A DNA stretch of 64,000 nt, taken from assembly GCA_963830455.1 (NCBI GenBank), contig CAWHMT010000004.1:434001-498000 (forward strand), given 5' to 3'. Positions 32,501 through 41,843 of this stretch are shown here, in pieces. Positions within the stretch are counted from its first letter, which is position 1. Every line of letters begins with the position of its first letter. Made by a program: the position numbers and the translations under genes. The notes under the pieces were generated by a model. It saw only the letters and a list, made by a program, of their open reading frames with translations, made no database searches and had not been told where the DNA came from. This DNA is from 20CM-2-65-7 sp963830455 (GTDB taxonomy: Bacteria > Gemmatimonadota > Gemmatimonadetes > Gemmatimonadales > GWC2-71-9).

Positions 32501-33187
32501 ATGAAGATTCTCGTGGTGGAGGACGACCGAAAGGTCGCGGGATTCATCGAGCAGGGTCTGCGCGAGGAAGGCTACGTTGTCGACGTCGCTCCCGATGGGG
32601 ACCAGGGTACGATGCTGGCGCACGTCTACGACTATGACCTCCTGGTGCTGGACGTCATGCTCCCCAAGAAGACGGGGCTACAGCTGGCTGCGGAGATACG
32701 GCGTGAAGGGCGCGCGACTCCCATCCTCATGTTGACCGCCCGCGACACGACCGAAGACGTGGTGCGGGGGCTCGACGCCGGCGCCGACGACTATCTCACG
32801 AAGCCGTTCAAGTTCGACGAGCTGCTTGCCCGCGTGCGCGCGTTGGTGCGCCGCGGCGGCTCCGGCCGCACCGAGCTGCTGCGCTACGGGCCGGTGGAGC
32901 TGGACCGCTTGAAGCACAAGGCACGCGTGGAGGGCAAGATGCTCGATCTCACGCCGAAGGAATTCCACCTGCTGCAACACTTTCTCTTGCATCCCGAGGA
33001 AGTCGTGCGCCGCACGGAGCTCCTGGAAAAAGTGTGGGACATGCACTTCGACCCCGAGAGCAACGTGGTGGACGTGCACGTCGGGAATCTACGCCGCAAG
33101 CTGAAACAGGCGGTCGGCTTCGAATTGATCGAAACCGTTCGCGGGGTGGGGTTCCGGCTGCAGACGCCCGACCGAGCGGAGGTGTGA
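32501..33187 (+). CDS. OmpR/PhoB-family response regulator
   Basis: 228 residues. Receiver (1-120) with Asp8/9, phosphoacceptor Asp51 (VLDVMLPKKTG) and Lys101; winged-helix DNA-binding domain (130-222) with LTPKEFHLLQHFLLHPEEVVRRTELLEKVW and the VDVHVGNLRRKL recognition helix, ending TVRGVGFRL. It activates or represses genes by binding direct repeats spaced about one helical turn. Preceded by four such boxes. GTGA-coupled to the next kinase gene and in one operon with the ba3 oxidase. Confidence 0.94.
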   Translation: MKILVVEDDRKVAGFIEQGLREEGYVVDVAPDGDQGTMLAHVYDYDLLVLDVMLPKKTGLQLAAEIRREGRATPILMLTARDTTEDVVRGLDAGADDYLTKPFKFDELLARVRALVRRGGSGRTELLRYGPVELDRLKHKARVEGKMLDLTPKEFHLLQHFLLHPEEVVRRTELLEKVWDMHFDPESNVVDVHVGNLRRKLKQAVGFELIETVRGVGFRLQTPDRAEV

Positions 33188-34254
33188 GAGGGTCGCTGCG
33201 CCGCACGCTGGCTCTGCGGTTTGCGGCGACGATGGCGGCCGGGTTGCTCCTCGCGACCGGGGCCTTTTACTGGGCCGCGTCGCGCGAACTGCAGCAATCG
33301 GTCCCTGCCGCCGAGCTCCGCGGTGACCTGCTGCTGGTGCTCGCGTCGATCGTCGTGGCGGGAAGCGCCGCGACCCTCATGGGCGCGTGGCATTTCACGT
33401 CGTCCGCCGTTGGTCCAGTCGCCGAAATCACTGCGCAGGCCACGCGTATCGAAGCCGGCACGCTGGACCAGCGCATTCTCGCGCATGCTGATACCGAAGA
33501 ATACGAAGGACTCGTCGCCGTCCTGAACCGCATGTTGGAGCGGCTGGAGCGGGGGTTCGCCGCGCAACGCCGTCTGACAGCGGACGTCAGTCATGAGCTA
33601 CGAACGCCGCTCACCGCGCTCCGCGGAGAGATGGAAGTGGCGCTGCGGTCGCCGCGCTCGCAGCGCGAGTACGAGCAGGTCCTGCGCAGCGGTCTCGAGG
33701 AGATCGATCGCCTCACCGAGATGAGCGAGGATCTGCTGCTCGTGACCCGCGCTGAGGCAAGCGTGATCAGCGCCAAGCGTGTCGCCACCGATCTGGCCCG
33801 ACTCGTGGACGACAAGCTGGATCGGCTGCACCGGAAGTTCGAAGAGCGCGATCTCACCGTGGATCGCGTGTTGTGCTGCGACCATCCGAGCGTGTTGGTC
33901 GATCCCGAGCTCATCACACGGCTGGTCGATCATCTGCTCGACAATGCGTTGCAGTTTACGCCGCTGGGCGGCCGCATCACCGTGCAGGTGCACCCCATCC
34001 CCGGGGGAGGGGGTCTCCGCCTGGCGGTCGAGAACACCGGGCCCGGCATTGCTGCCGCGGACCTGCCTCACCTCTTCGAGCCGTTCTATCGCTCCGACCC
34101 GGCGCGCACGCGCACCGACACCAGCGGAACGGGTCTTGGCCTCGCCCTCGTAGCCTCGATCGCCCATCTGCACGGTGGGGTTGCCCGGGCGTCGAGCGTG
34201 CCCGACCAGAGCACCCGGTTCGAAGTCGATCTCCCCGCGCCCCCGGCCAATTGA
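33184..34254 (+). CDS. Membrane sensor histidine kinase
   Basis: 356 residues. Two membrane helices (about 8-30 and 48-70) flank a very short outer segment, then HAMP (about 72-125), HisKA with His137 in TADVSHELRTPLTALRGEME, and HATPase_c with N box (LVDHLLDNALQFTPLGG), GPGIAAADLPHLFEPFYR and GTGLGLALVASI. The GTG at 33184 overlaps the regulator stop (GTGA), so I prefer it to longer readings. The cognate regulator is the upstream gene. Tiny periplasmic loop suggests sensing within the membrane or by redox. Confidence 0.92.
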   Translation: MRGSLRRTLALRFAATMAAGLLLATGAFYWAASRELQQSVPAAELRGDLLLVLASIVVAGSAATLMGAWHFTSSAVGPVAEITAQATRIEAGTLDQRILAHADTEEYEGLVAVLNRMLERLERGFAAQRRLTADVSHELRTPLTALRGEMEVALRSPRSQREYEQVLRSGLEEIDRLTEMSEDLLLVTRAEASVISAKRVATDLARLVDDKLDRLHRKFEERDLTVDRVLCCDHPSVLVDPELITRLVDHLLDNALQFTPLGGRITVQVHPIPGGGGLRLAVENTGPGIAAADLPHLFEPFYRSDPARTRTDTSGTGLGLALVASIAHLHGGVARASSVPDQSTRFEVDLPAPPAN

Positions 34255-34264
34255 GGAGGGTTTG

Positions 34265-34408
34265 ATGCCCGTCACGGCTCCAAAGCAGGAGACCGAGCAC
34301 CCCCGTGGCACACTGTTCCTGATCGGCTTGTATGGCGTGGTGTTCGCCGCCGCATGGTTCGCCGTCTACTTCCTCGTGTATCTCCACCGTGGCGGGGTGA
34401 CGCCATGA
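34265..34408 (+). CDS. Cytochrome ba3 oxidase subunit IIa-like small protein
   Basis: 47 residues with one membrane helix (TLFLIGLYGVVFAAAWFAVYFLVY) and a short charged N-terminus. Its place directly before the ba3 subunit II gene, and its size, match the small subunit IIa (CbaD) of Thermus ba3 oxidase. GGAGG precedes ATG 34265. It overlaps the subunit II gene by 4 bases (ATGA). Confidence 0.8.
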   Translation: MPVTAPKQETEHPRGTLFLIGLYGVVFAAAWFAVYFLVYLHRGGVTP

Positions 34409-34878
34409 ACGTTCCGCTCTACGAAAAGATCTGGATGTGGGCGTCCGGCTTTTTGATCGTGGCGTTCGTCACGACCATCGCGGTTGGCGTCGCGGGCAGC
34501 GCACTGCAACCACCCAGCCACGTGGAAACGATCGATCCCACAAAAGTCTGGAACGACCCACGCTTCGCGAAGCGCGGCGTCACCGTCGACGAGCACGGCG
34601 CCACAGTGGTGCTGATCGCCATGATGTTCGCGTTTCAGCCTGCCGAGGTGCACGTACCGGCGAATCGGCCGGTGACGTTCCGCGTGACGAGCGCCGATGT
34701 GACGCACGGGTTCCAGATCGTCGGCACCAACGGCAACACGATGGTCGTACCGGGCTACGTCAGCCAATTCACGACGACGTTCCGCACGCCGGGTGAGTAC
34801 CTGATCGTCTGCAACGAGTATTGCGGCCTCTCACACCACCTGATGTCCGCGAAACTCATCGTGGAGGCCCAGCCATGA
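34405..34878 (+). CDS. Cytochrome c oxidase subunit II, ba3 type
   Basis: 157 residues. One N-terminal membrane anchor (WMWASGFLIVAFVTTIAVGVAG) and a periplasmic cupredoxin domain with the binuclear CuA site: His in VTHGFQIVG and CNEYCGLSHHLM (two Cys, His, Met). One anchor helix rather than two is characteristic of B-type oxidases. It accepts electrons from cytochrome c and passes them to subunit I. ATG at 34405 shares bases with the previous stop. Confidence 0.94.
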   Translation: MNVPLYEKIWMWASGFLIVAFVTTIAVGVAGSALQPPSHVETIDPTKVWNDPRFAKRGVTVDEHGATVVLIAMMFAFQPAEVHVPANRPVTFRVTSADVTHGFQIVGTNGNTMVVPGYVSQFTTTFRTPGEYLIVCNEYCGLSHHLMSAKLIVEAQP

Positions 34879-36497
34879 CGCGCAGCGATCGGCTGTCGCT
34901 TGCGCACGTCTGGGTAGCGATTCTGGCGTTCGGCACTGCCTCGGCGATGGCATTGATGCAGGCGCTGTCGCGGGCGAGCCTCGATCTGCCGTGGCGCTCC
35001 GCGAGGATGTACTACCTCTCCGTAACCGCGCACGGCGTGCTGATGGCGCTCGTGTTCACGACGTTCTTCATCATGGCGTTCGGCTACGTGGTCGTCAGTC
35101 GCGCGCTCGAGCAGGAGCCGACCGGCTTGAAGCTCGCCTGGGCGGGCTTTTGGATCGCACTGGCTGGCACGGTCATGGCAGCGCTTGCCGTGCTGACCGG
35201 CCGTGCGACGGTACTGTACACCTTCTATCCGCCGCTCCAGGCGCATCCGGCGTTTTACATCGGGCTCACGCTCGTCATCGTCGGCTCGTGGTGCTGGGGC
35301 ACGGTCATGCTGCTGTCCTACCGCACGTGGCGCGCGAGCCGTGGGGATCGCCCGGCGCCGCTGGCGATGCACGGCATGATCGCGACGGTCATCGTCTGGT
35401 TCATCGCGACGATCGGTGTTGCCGCCGAGGTGCTGTTGCAGTTGATCCCGTGGTCGCTCGGGTGGACGACCACCGTGGATCCGGTGCTGGCGCGGATGCT
35501 GTTCTGGTATTTCGGACATCCGCTCGTGTACTTCTGGCTGCTGCCGGCCTACGTCATCTGGTACACGGTGCTGCCGAAGGTGGCGGGCGGGAAGCTGTTC
35601 AGCGATCCGCTGGGGCGTCTGGTCTTCGTCTTATTCATCATCTTCTCGACGCCGGTCGGCTTCCATCACCAGTTCATGGATCCGGGTGTGTCGGCCGGCT
35701 GGAAGTTGCTGCACACGTTCCTGACGTTCGCAATTCTGTTCCCGAGCTTCATCACGGCGTTTACCATCACCGCCTCGATGGAAGTCGGAGGCCGGATGCA
35801 AGGGGCGACCGGTCTGCTCAACTGGATTGGCAAGCTGCCGTGGCGCGACCCGCTGTTCTCGAGCGTGGCGCTCTCGATGATCCTCTTTGCAGTCGGCGGG
35901 ATCGGCGGGGCCATCAACGCGTCGTTTGGGATGAACGCGGTCGTTCACAATACGGCGTTCATTCAGGGCCACTTCCATCTGACGGTCGGCAGTGCCGTCG
36001 CGCTGACGTTCATGGGCGCCGCCTACTGGCTGGTGCCGCGGCTATCGGGGCGAGAGCTGGAGCTGTCCTTGCTCGCGCGGGTGCAGCCGTACCTCTGGTT
36101 CATCGGGATGATGCTGTTCTCGTTCTCGAATCACATCACTGGGCTGATGGGCATGCCGCGGCGGATCTACGACGCAAGCTACGGCGGCAGTGCGGCGGCC
36201 GAGGCGTGGCGCGGGTTGACGGGCGTATCGGCGGTGGGCGGGGTGTTCCTGTTCGCGAGCGCCGCGTTCTTCATGCTCGTGATGATCGGCACGGGGCTCG
36301 CGGGCAAACGGGTCGGCGCACAGCGCATCGAATGGGCCGAGCCGCTCCACCCGATCAGCGCAGAGCGCACATGGCTCGATCGCTATTGGGTTTGGACGGC
36401 AGTGGCCATCGGCCTGGTGCTGATCGCGTACGCCTATCCGCTCTGGGTCCACCTGCAGATGCCGCGGTTCGGCTCGCCAGGGTTCAAGCCGTTCTGA
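34875..36497 (+). CDS. Cytochrome c oxidase subunit I, ba3 (B-type) family
   Basis: 540 residues, about 12-13 membrane helices. Metal ligands: low-spin haem His in TAHGVLMALV, CuB His with cross-linked Tyr in WYFGHPLVYFWLLP, the CuB pair in GFHHQFMDPG, and both haem-ligand histidines in GHFHLTVG. This is the proton-pumping, oxygen-reducing subunit of a high-affinity oxidase suited to low oxygen. The ATG overlaps the subunit II stop. The operon with a two-component system suggests oxygen- or redox-controlled synthesis. Confidence 0.96.
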   Translation: MTRSDRLSLAHVWVAILAFGTASAMALMQALSRASLDLPWRSARMYYLSVTAHGVLMALVFTTFFIMAFGYVVVSRALEQEPTGLKLAWAGFWIALAGTVMAALAVLTGRATVLYTFYPPLQAHPAFYIGLTLVIVGSWCWGTVMLLSYRTWRASRGDRPAPLAMHGMIATVIVWFIATIGVAAEVLLQLIPWSLGWTTTVDPVLARMLFWYFGHPLVYFWLLPAYVIWYTVLPKVAGGKLFSDPLGRLVFVLFIIFSTPVGFHHQFMDPGVSAGWKLLHTFLTFAILFPSFITAFTITASMEVGGRMQGATGLLNWIGKLPWRDPLFSSVALSMILFAVGGIGGAINASFGMNAVVHNTAFIQGHFHLTVGSAVALTFMGAAYWLVPRLSGRELELSLLARVQPYLWFIGMMLFSFSNHITGLMGMPRRIYDASYGGSAAAEAWRGLTGVSAVGGVFLFASAAFFMLVMIGTGLAGKRVGAQRIEWAEPLHPISAERTWLDRYWVWTAVAIGLVLIAYAYPLWVHLQMPRFGSPGFKPF

Positions 36498-36518
36498 GCC
36501 TGCTTCATGAAGGCTTCT

Positions 36519-36544
36519 TTCGCCCGACCCTCAAGATTCCTTCA
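36519..36544 (+). promoter_or_regulatory. TTCA-type 11-bp direct-repeat array (site 3)
   Basis: TTCG (36519), CTCA (36530), TTCA (36541) at 11-bp steps, 53 bases before the universal stress protein ATG. The same box order, TTCG-CTCA-TTCA, is found at 61915-61940 in front of another CBS gene. Confidence 0.6.
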
Positions 36545-36597
36545 CGGGCGCTCGACGACTTTGAGGACGTACCCCGTCGCCCACTGAGGGAGGACCG

Positions 36598-37488
36598 ATG
36601 AAAACGCAACCGATCGTCGCGGGCGTGGACGGTTCGCTCGAGAGCGTCGCGGCGGCCCACGTCGCTTGGACGCTGGCCGAGGCGTCAGCGGTATCGTGTC
36701 AGCTGGTGCATGCGGCCAACGATGTCAACGCCGCCCTCGCGTTCGCCGGTACCGGTGTGGTGACGGAAACACTCCAGCTGGCGGAGCTCAGTCGCGCGCG
36801 CGCCGAGGTGGCCGCCTCACTGCGGGACCGCGTGCCGGCAGCCGCCATTCATGGGATGGTCGTGAGCACCGGCGGCACAGCGGACGTTCTCGAGGCGGTC
36901 GTCCGGGAAACCGACGCCGCGTTGCTCGTGCTCGGAGGGAAGCATCATTCCAAACTCGGCCGCTGGCTCGGTGGCAGCACCGTGCAGCACGTGGTGCGTC
37001 GGCTGACCGTCCCGCTCCTCGTCACGGCTGGCGAGATACGCCCCCATCCCCGGGTGATGGTCGCGGTCGATCCTTCGTATGCCGCTCTCCCGACGGCTCG
37101 CGTAGCGGTCGCCTTCGCGCGGCTGCTGGGGAGCCCCTTGCGTGCCTTGCATGTGATCAATCCGGCGCCGGCCGTCGCGGAGCTGCCGCGGGACTGGTCG
37201 CGCGAGATCATCGAGCGCGATGTCTGGCCGGCCATTCCGCTCGTCGAGCAGAGCAAGGTCATGCGCGAAGGCGATCCGCTCGCGACGATCGTGACGGAGG
37301 CGGCGGCGTGGCGCGCCGATATCATCGTCGTCGGCTCGCACGGTAAGGGCTGGGTCGATCGGTTGCTCATCGGCAGCGTGACCGAGAATCTGCTGAACAA
37401 CTTGCCGTGTGCCGTCCTCGTGGTGCCCGTGCCTGCGCCGCACCGGGAGGAAACGGTGCCGGCTCGCGCGCTGGCCACGGGGGGCTAG
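36598..37488 (+). CDS. Tandem universal stress protein (two USP domains)
   Basis: 296 residues with two USP domains (1-143 and 150-285). Each has the nucleotide-binding loop: LLVLGGKHHSKLGRWLGGSTVQHVV in the first (imperfect GxxG pattern) and IIVVGSHGKGWVDRLLIGSVTENLL in the second (intact G-2X-G-9X-G-S/T). Tandem USPs bind ATP and are typical of dormancy and hypoxia responses (for example Rv2623). GAGGGAGGA precedes ATG 36598. A P-type ATPase gene follows 37 bases later. Confidence 0.93.
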   Translation: MKTQPIVAGVDGSLESVAAAHVAWTLAEASAVSCQLVHAANDVNAALAFAGTGVVTETLQLAELSRARAEVAASLRDRVPAAAIHGMVVSTGGTADVLEAVVRETDAALLVLGGKHHSKLGRWLGGSTVQHVVRRLTVPLLVTAGEIRPHPRVMVAVDPSYAALPTARVAVAFARLLGSPLRALHVINPAPAVAELPRDWSREIIERDVWPAIPLVEQSKVMREGDPLATIVTEAAAWRADIIVVGSHGKGWVDRLLIGSVTENLLNNLPCAVLVVPVPAPHREETVPARALATGG

Positions 37489-37525
37489 TCGCCCGGCCCG
37501 TCGCCGCTTTGCCGTGCGCTCCGTG

Positions 37526-39319
37526 ATGCGGCCACCCGCACAAACCGCTCGCCGCGCGGTGCGTGCGCTCATGCGCCGGCCCGTCGTCATCATTGCGGCT
37601 GTCGGTCTCACGTTCGGGCTGCTCTTGCGCTCGGATGCCATCTTTCTCGCCGCACTCCTCCTCGGCGGTATTCCGCTCGTATTTCAGACGATGCGTGGCA
37701 TGCTCCGCGGGCAGTTCGCGGCCGACGTCGTCGCCAGCCTGGCCATCGTCACGGCGTTGATCCTGGGTCAGTACTTCGCGGGCGTCGTCATCGTCCTGAT
37801 GCAGTCGGGCGGGGAAGCCTTGGAAGCGTATGCGATGCAGCGGGCGTCGAGCTCGCTCGAGAGCCTGATGGCGCGGGCGCCAAAAGTGGCGCATCGGCTG
37901 CGGGGCACTGACATCGACGACGTGCCGGTCGACCGCGTGGCCGTCGGCGACGATCTCGTCGTGCGGCCGGGCGATCTCGTGCCGGTCGATTGCGAGGTGA
38001 CCGACGGCACCTCGACCGTCGATCAATCCGCCCTCACCGGGGAGCCGCTGCCGCTGCGCGCCGTGGCGGGAACGCATCTCTTGAGCGGTAGCGTGAATCT
38101 GGACGGCGCGCTGCGTGTGCGGGCGCTGCGGCCGAGCGCGCAGAGCCAATACCAGCAGATCGTGCTGCTCGTGGAGCGGGCCCGCCAGGATAAGCCGCCG
38201 ATCCAACGCCTCGCGGATCGCTTCGCCGTGTGGTTCACCCCTGTCACGCTGCTGATGTGCGGGGTGGCCTATCTCGTGACGGGCAGCCCTACCAGTGTGC
38301 TCGCCGTGCTGGTGGTCGCCACTCCCTGTCCGCTGATTCTGGCGACGCCGGTGGCCGTGATCGCCGGCATCAGCCGCGCCGCGGACCTCGGCGTCATCGT
38401 GAAGCATGGCCGCGCGATCGAGCAGCTCGGCCGCGCGCAGGCGGTGGTGTTCGACAAAACGGGGACGTTGACGCTGGGACAGCCGAGTGTGTCGCACGTT
38501 GAGGGCGATGTATTGCGTTTCGCCGCCGCGGTGGAGCAGTTCTCGTCGCACCACCTGGCTCACGCGGTCGTGGACGCCGGTCGTGAACGGTACGGAGCGC
38601 TGCCCGCCGTCACAGAGTTTCAAGAAAGTCCCGGGCGCGGTGTCTCGGGATGCGTGGACGGGCATTCGGTGCATGTCGGCTCGATTCGGTATTTGCGCGA
38701 CTCCGGAATTGCGATTGACGATGCGGTGGGGGACGGCACGACGGCGCACGTGGCACTGGACGGCCGCGTCACGGGCCGGATCGAATTCGCAGATCGGCTG
38801 CGTCATCAGGTCCCTTCGTTGATGCAGCGGCTGGCCGTGCTCGGCGTGAGCGACACCGTGATGCTGACCGGCGACCGCGAGGGGGCTGCAGAGGCCATCG
38901 CGGCGCAGGCGGGGATCCGCACGGTGCGGGCGAACCTGCTGCCGGCGGACAAGGTGGCTGCCGTGCGGGATCTCGCGACGCGTTACGACAACGTGGTCAT
39001 GGTGGGTGACGGCATCAACGACGCGCCGGCGCTCGCTGCCGCGACGGTCGGGGTGGCGATGGGCGCCCACGGAACCGCGATTTCCGCCGAGGCCGCGGAC
39101 GTCGTGTTGCTCGTGGACGATATCGCCCGCCTGGGCGACGCGATGGTGATCAGCCGCCGCATGCGCCGGATCGCGCTGCAGAGCATCGGCGTCGGCCTCG
39201 GGGTGAGCTTCGTGTTGATGGTGATTGCCAGCTTCGGCCAGATCACGCCGGCGGCCGGTGCCGTGATGCAGGAAGCGCTGGATGCGGCGGTCATTCTTAA
39301 CGCTCTGAGGGTTCGATGA
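37526..39319 (+). CDS. P1B-type heavy-metal ATPase, TPCP motif
   Basis: About 597 residues. Helices at the N-terminus (about 25-110), actuator domain with the TGE loop (SALTGEPLPL), transmembrane metal site TPCPLILATP, phosphorylation motif DKTGTLTLG and hinge GDGINDAPAL. No N-terminal metal-binding domain. The TPC sequence differs from the CPC of copper/zinc pumps and the SPC of cobalt pumps, so the substrate metal is uncertain. I start at ATG 37526 since earlier sequence overlaps the stress-protein gene and is arginine-rich shadow coding. ATGA overlap with the next gene. Confidence 0.9.
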   Translation: MRPPAQTARRAVRALMRRPVVIIAAVGLTFGLLLRSDAIFLAALLLGGIPLVFQTMRGMLRGQFAADVVASLAIVTALILGQYFAGVVIVLMQSGGEALEAYAMQRASSSLESLMARAPKVAHRLRGTDIDDVPVDRVAVGDDLVVRPGDLVPVDCEVTDGTSTVDQSALTGEPLPLRAVAGTHLLSGSVNLDGALRVRALRPSAQSQYQQIVLLVERARQDKPPIQRLADRFAVWFTPVTLLMCGVAYLVTGSPTSVLAVLVVATPCPLILATPVAVIAGISRAADLGVIVKHGRAIEQLGRAQAVVFDKTGTLTLGQPSVSHVEGDVLRFAAAVEQFSSHHLAHAVVDAGRERYGALPAVTEFQESPGRGVSGCVDGHSVHVGSIRYLRDSGIAIDDAVGDGTTAHVALDGRVTGRIEFADRLRHQVPSLMQRLAVLGVSDTVMLTGDREGAAEAIAAQAGIRTVRANLLPADKVAAVRDLATRYDNVVMVGDGINDAPALAAATVGVAMGAHGTAISAEAADVVLLVDDIARLGDAMVISRRMRRIALQSIGVGLGVSFVLMVIASFGQITPAAGAVMQEALDAAVILNALRVR

Positions 39320-41428
39320 CGACCGGACTCGACGCGATTCTCAAACCCCGCTCGATCGCGGTCATCGGCGCGTCCCGCATGTCCAACACGATCGGGCATC
39401 AAATCTTCGGGAACCTGCTGCGCTACGGGTTCACGGGCGCAGTCTATCCCGTCAATCCGAATGCCCGCTCGATCCAGTCGGTGCGGGCGTATCCCAGCGT
39501 CGGCGCGCTGCCGGAGCCGATCGATCTCGCGGTCATTGTCGTCCCGAAGGAGCGTGTGCTCGACGTCGCGCGGACCTGCGGGCAAGCCGGCGTGCGCGGG
39601 CTCGTCGTCATCTCGGCGGGCTTCCGAGAGATCGGTGGCGTGGGAATCGACCGCGAGCGCCAGCTGATGGACATCGTGCGCCAATACGACATGCGCATGG
39701 TGGGGCCGAACTGCATGGGCGTGCTGAATACCGACCCTAGCGTCGCCATGAACGCCACCTTCGCGCCCGCGATGCCGCCGACGGGGCGCGCGGCGTTCGT
39801 GTCACAGTCGGGCGCGCTCGGCGTGAGTGTCCTCGACCACGCCGCGGAGTACGGGATCGGCATCTCACAATTCGTCTCGGTCGGCAACAAGCCCGACGTG
39901 AGCGGCAACGATCTGCTCGAGCAGTGGGAGCACGACCCGACGGTCGGCGTGATCCTCATGTACGTCGAGAGCTTCGGCAATCCGCGTCGCTTCCTCGAGC
40001 TGGCCTCGCGCATCACGCGGACCAAACCGATCATCGCGGTGAAGTCGGGTCGCTCGAAGGTCGGCGCGCGCGCCGCGTCGTCGCACACGGGCGCGCTGGC
40101 CGCGAGCGACGTTGCGGTCGACGCGCTGCTGACCCAGGCCGGAGTGCTGCGTGCCGAGTCGATCGAAGAGCTGTTCGATATGGCGATGGCGTTCACCGGA
40201 CGGCCGCTGCCGCGCTCGCGGCGCACGGCCATCGTGACGAACTCGGGGGGACCCGGCATTCTCGCGGCCGACGCGATGGAAACGCGCGGGCTCGAGGTGG
40301 TGGAACTGGCGTCCGCCACCATCGCGCAGCTCAAGCCGCTGTTTCCCGAGGAAGCATCCATCCGGAACCCCTTGGACATGATCGCATCGGCGACGCCGGC
40401 GCATTACCGCAGCGCGCTGGACGCGGTGTTGAGCGATCCCAACGTCGATTCCGCACTCGCCGTCTTCCTGCCCCTCCTGAGCGTTCGGCAACAGGACATC
40501 GCCGAGTCGATCGTCGCGGTCGCTGCCAAACATGACGAGAAGCCGGTGCTTGCGGTCCTCATGGGGTCCGCAGGCCTGCCGCAGGGCCGCGCGGAGCTGC
40601 ACAAGGCAGGTATTCCGGCCTACGTGTTCCCCGAGTCGGCGGCGCGAGGCCTGGCGGCGTTGCGCCGGCAGCGCGAGTGGACCGCGCGGCCGGTGGGCTC
40701 GCCCCCCGTCATTCAAGTGGACCGCGCACGCGCGGCGCGCGCATTGGCCGGATCGTGCGCGAACGGCAAGCGCAAGCTCGGCGAGCTCGAGGCACTCGAG
40801 CTGCTCGCCGCCTACGGGATTCCCGTCGCCGAAAGCCGCTTGGCGGTGAGTCCCGAGGAGGCGGCTCGTATCGCCGCAGAGCTGGGATTCCCCGTCGTCC
40901 TCAAGGCTGTTTCACCCGAGCTGGTGCACAAGACCGATGTGGGCGGCGTGCGCGTCGGACTGACGACTCCCGTGGAGGTCGCGACCGCGGCGGCCGAGAT
41001 GACTCGACGCGGTCACGCGCGCACTACCGCACGCGCATCTCACCGGGCTGCTGGTGCAGCGCATGGTTACCGGTGGGCGGGAGACGATCGTCGGCATGAG
41101 CCGCGACCCGGCGTTCGGTCCGCTGCTGATGTTTGGCCTGGGCGGCATTTACGTCGAAGCGCTGAAGGACGTGGTGTTCCGGCTGGCGCCGATCCTGCCA
41201 CTCGATGCGCACGACATGGTGCGGTCGATTCGCGGTGTCGCACTGCTCGATGGCATTCGAGGCGCAGCGCCGGTTGATTTCGCCGCGCTCACCGATGTGT
41301 TGCTGCGCGTCTCACAACTCGCGATCGATCATCCAGAGATCGTGGAGCTGGACGTGAATCCTCTGCTCGCGTTCCCGAAGGGCGTGAAGGCGGTGGACGC
41401 TCGCGTGCTCGTCGCCGTCACCGACTGA
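39316..41428 (+). pseudogene. ADP-forming acyl-CoA synthetase, frameshifted near 41,012
   Basis: Intact frame would give about 703 residues. Residues 1-460 hold the CoA-binding and succinyl-CoA ligase-like domains (KPRSIAVIGASRMSNTIGHQIFGNL; SQSGALGVSVLDHA; SSHTGALAASD). From about 480 an ATP-grasp domain starts (LELLAAYGIPVAESRLA; LKAVSPELVHKTDVGGV). After EMTRR the reading frame is lost at GG 41011-41012, and the conserved C-terminus (LTGLLVQRMVTGGRETIVGMSRD) continues in the +1 frame to the stop at 41428. One base is extra. The family makes ATP and acetate from acetyl-CoA. Either a real inactivation, a programmed shift, or a sequencing error. Confidence 0.85.
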
Positions 41429-41438
41429 CGCCGGCCTC

Positions 41439-41843
41439 CTAGCGGCGGCGCAGGGTGACGGTGTTGGCGGGCGGTCGTTCGATCTCCGTCAGCACGATCT
41501 GATCGCCATTGCTGGTGATCGTCCAATCACCGCTCCCCGTTCCGATGATCAGCTGCACCGTGTTGCCGTTCTGGAGATACGTACCCGCCATATCGAGCGA
41601 ATCAGTCGGCTCACCGGGAAATGTGACCGTGCCGTCGACGGTGACCGAGCTGTCGATCGCGAAGGTCCACGTGCCGGTCGTCAGCGCCGCCACACCGCCA
41701 TCGGTGAATCCGATGAAGTCCCATACGCCGACCAGCGAGACGCTGGGGGCAGTCCCATCGTTGTTGCAGGCGGCGAGCGCCAGCGCCAGGGCCCAAGTGA
41801 GGGCGATGCGCGAGCGCACGCGGCGCCCAAGCCGGACACTCAT
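41439..41843 (-). CDS. Predicted lipoprotein with lipocalin-like beta domain
   Basis: 134 residues. Signal peptide with lipobox ALAAC, then VGVWDFIGFTDGG...TGTWTFAIDSSVTVDGTVTFPGEPTDSLDMAGTYLQNGNTVQLIIGTGSGDWTI, the strand pattern of a small beta barrel. No known function. ATG at 41843 overlaps the stop of the small membrane protein gene (ATGA), so it is the third gene of the L,D-transpeptidase operon. Confidence 0.75.
   Translation of the reverse strand: MSVRLGRRVRSRIALTWALALALAACNNDGTAPSVSLVGVWDFIGFTDGGVAALTTGTWTFAIDSSVTVDGTVTFPGEPTDSLDMAGTYLQNGNTVQLIIGTGSGDWTITSNGDQIVLTEIERPPANTVTLRRR

Noticed and set aside
37409..37525. N-terminal extension of the P1B ATPase
   Set aside because: It overlaps the stress-protein gene and has a Cys/Arg-rich sequence typical of shadow frames.
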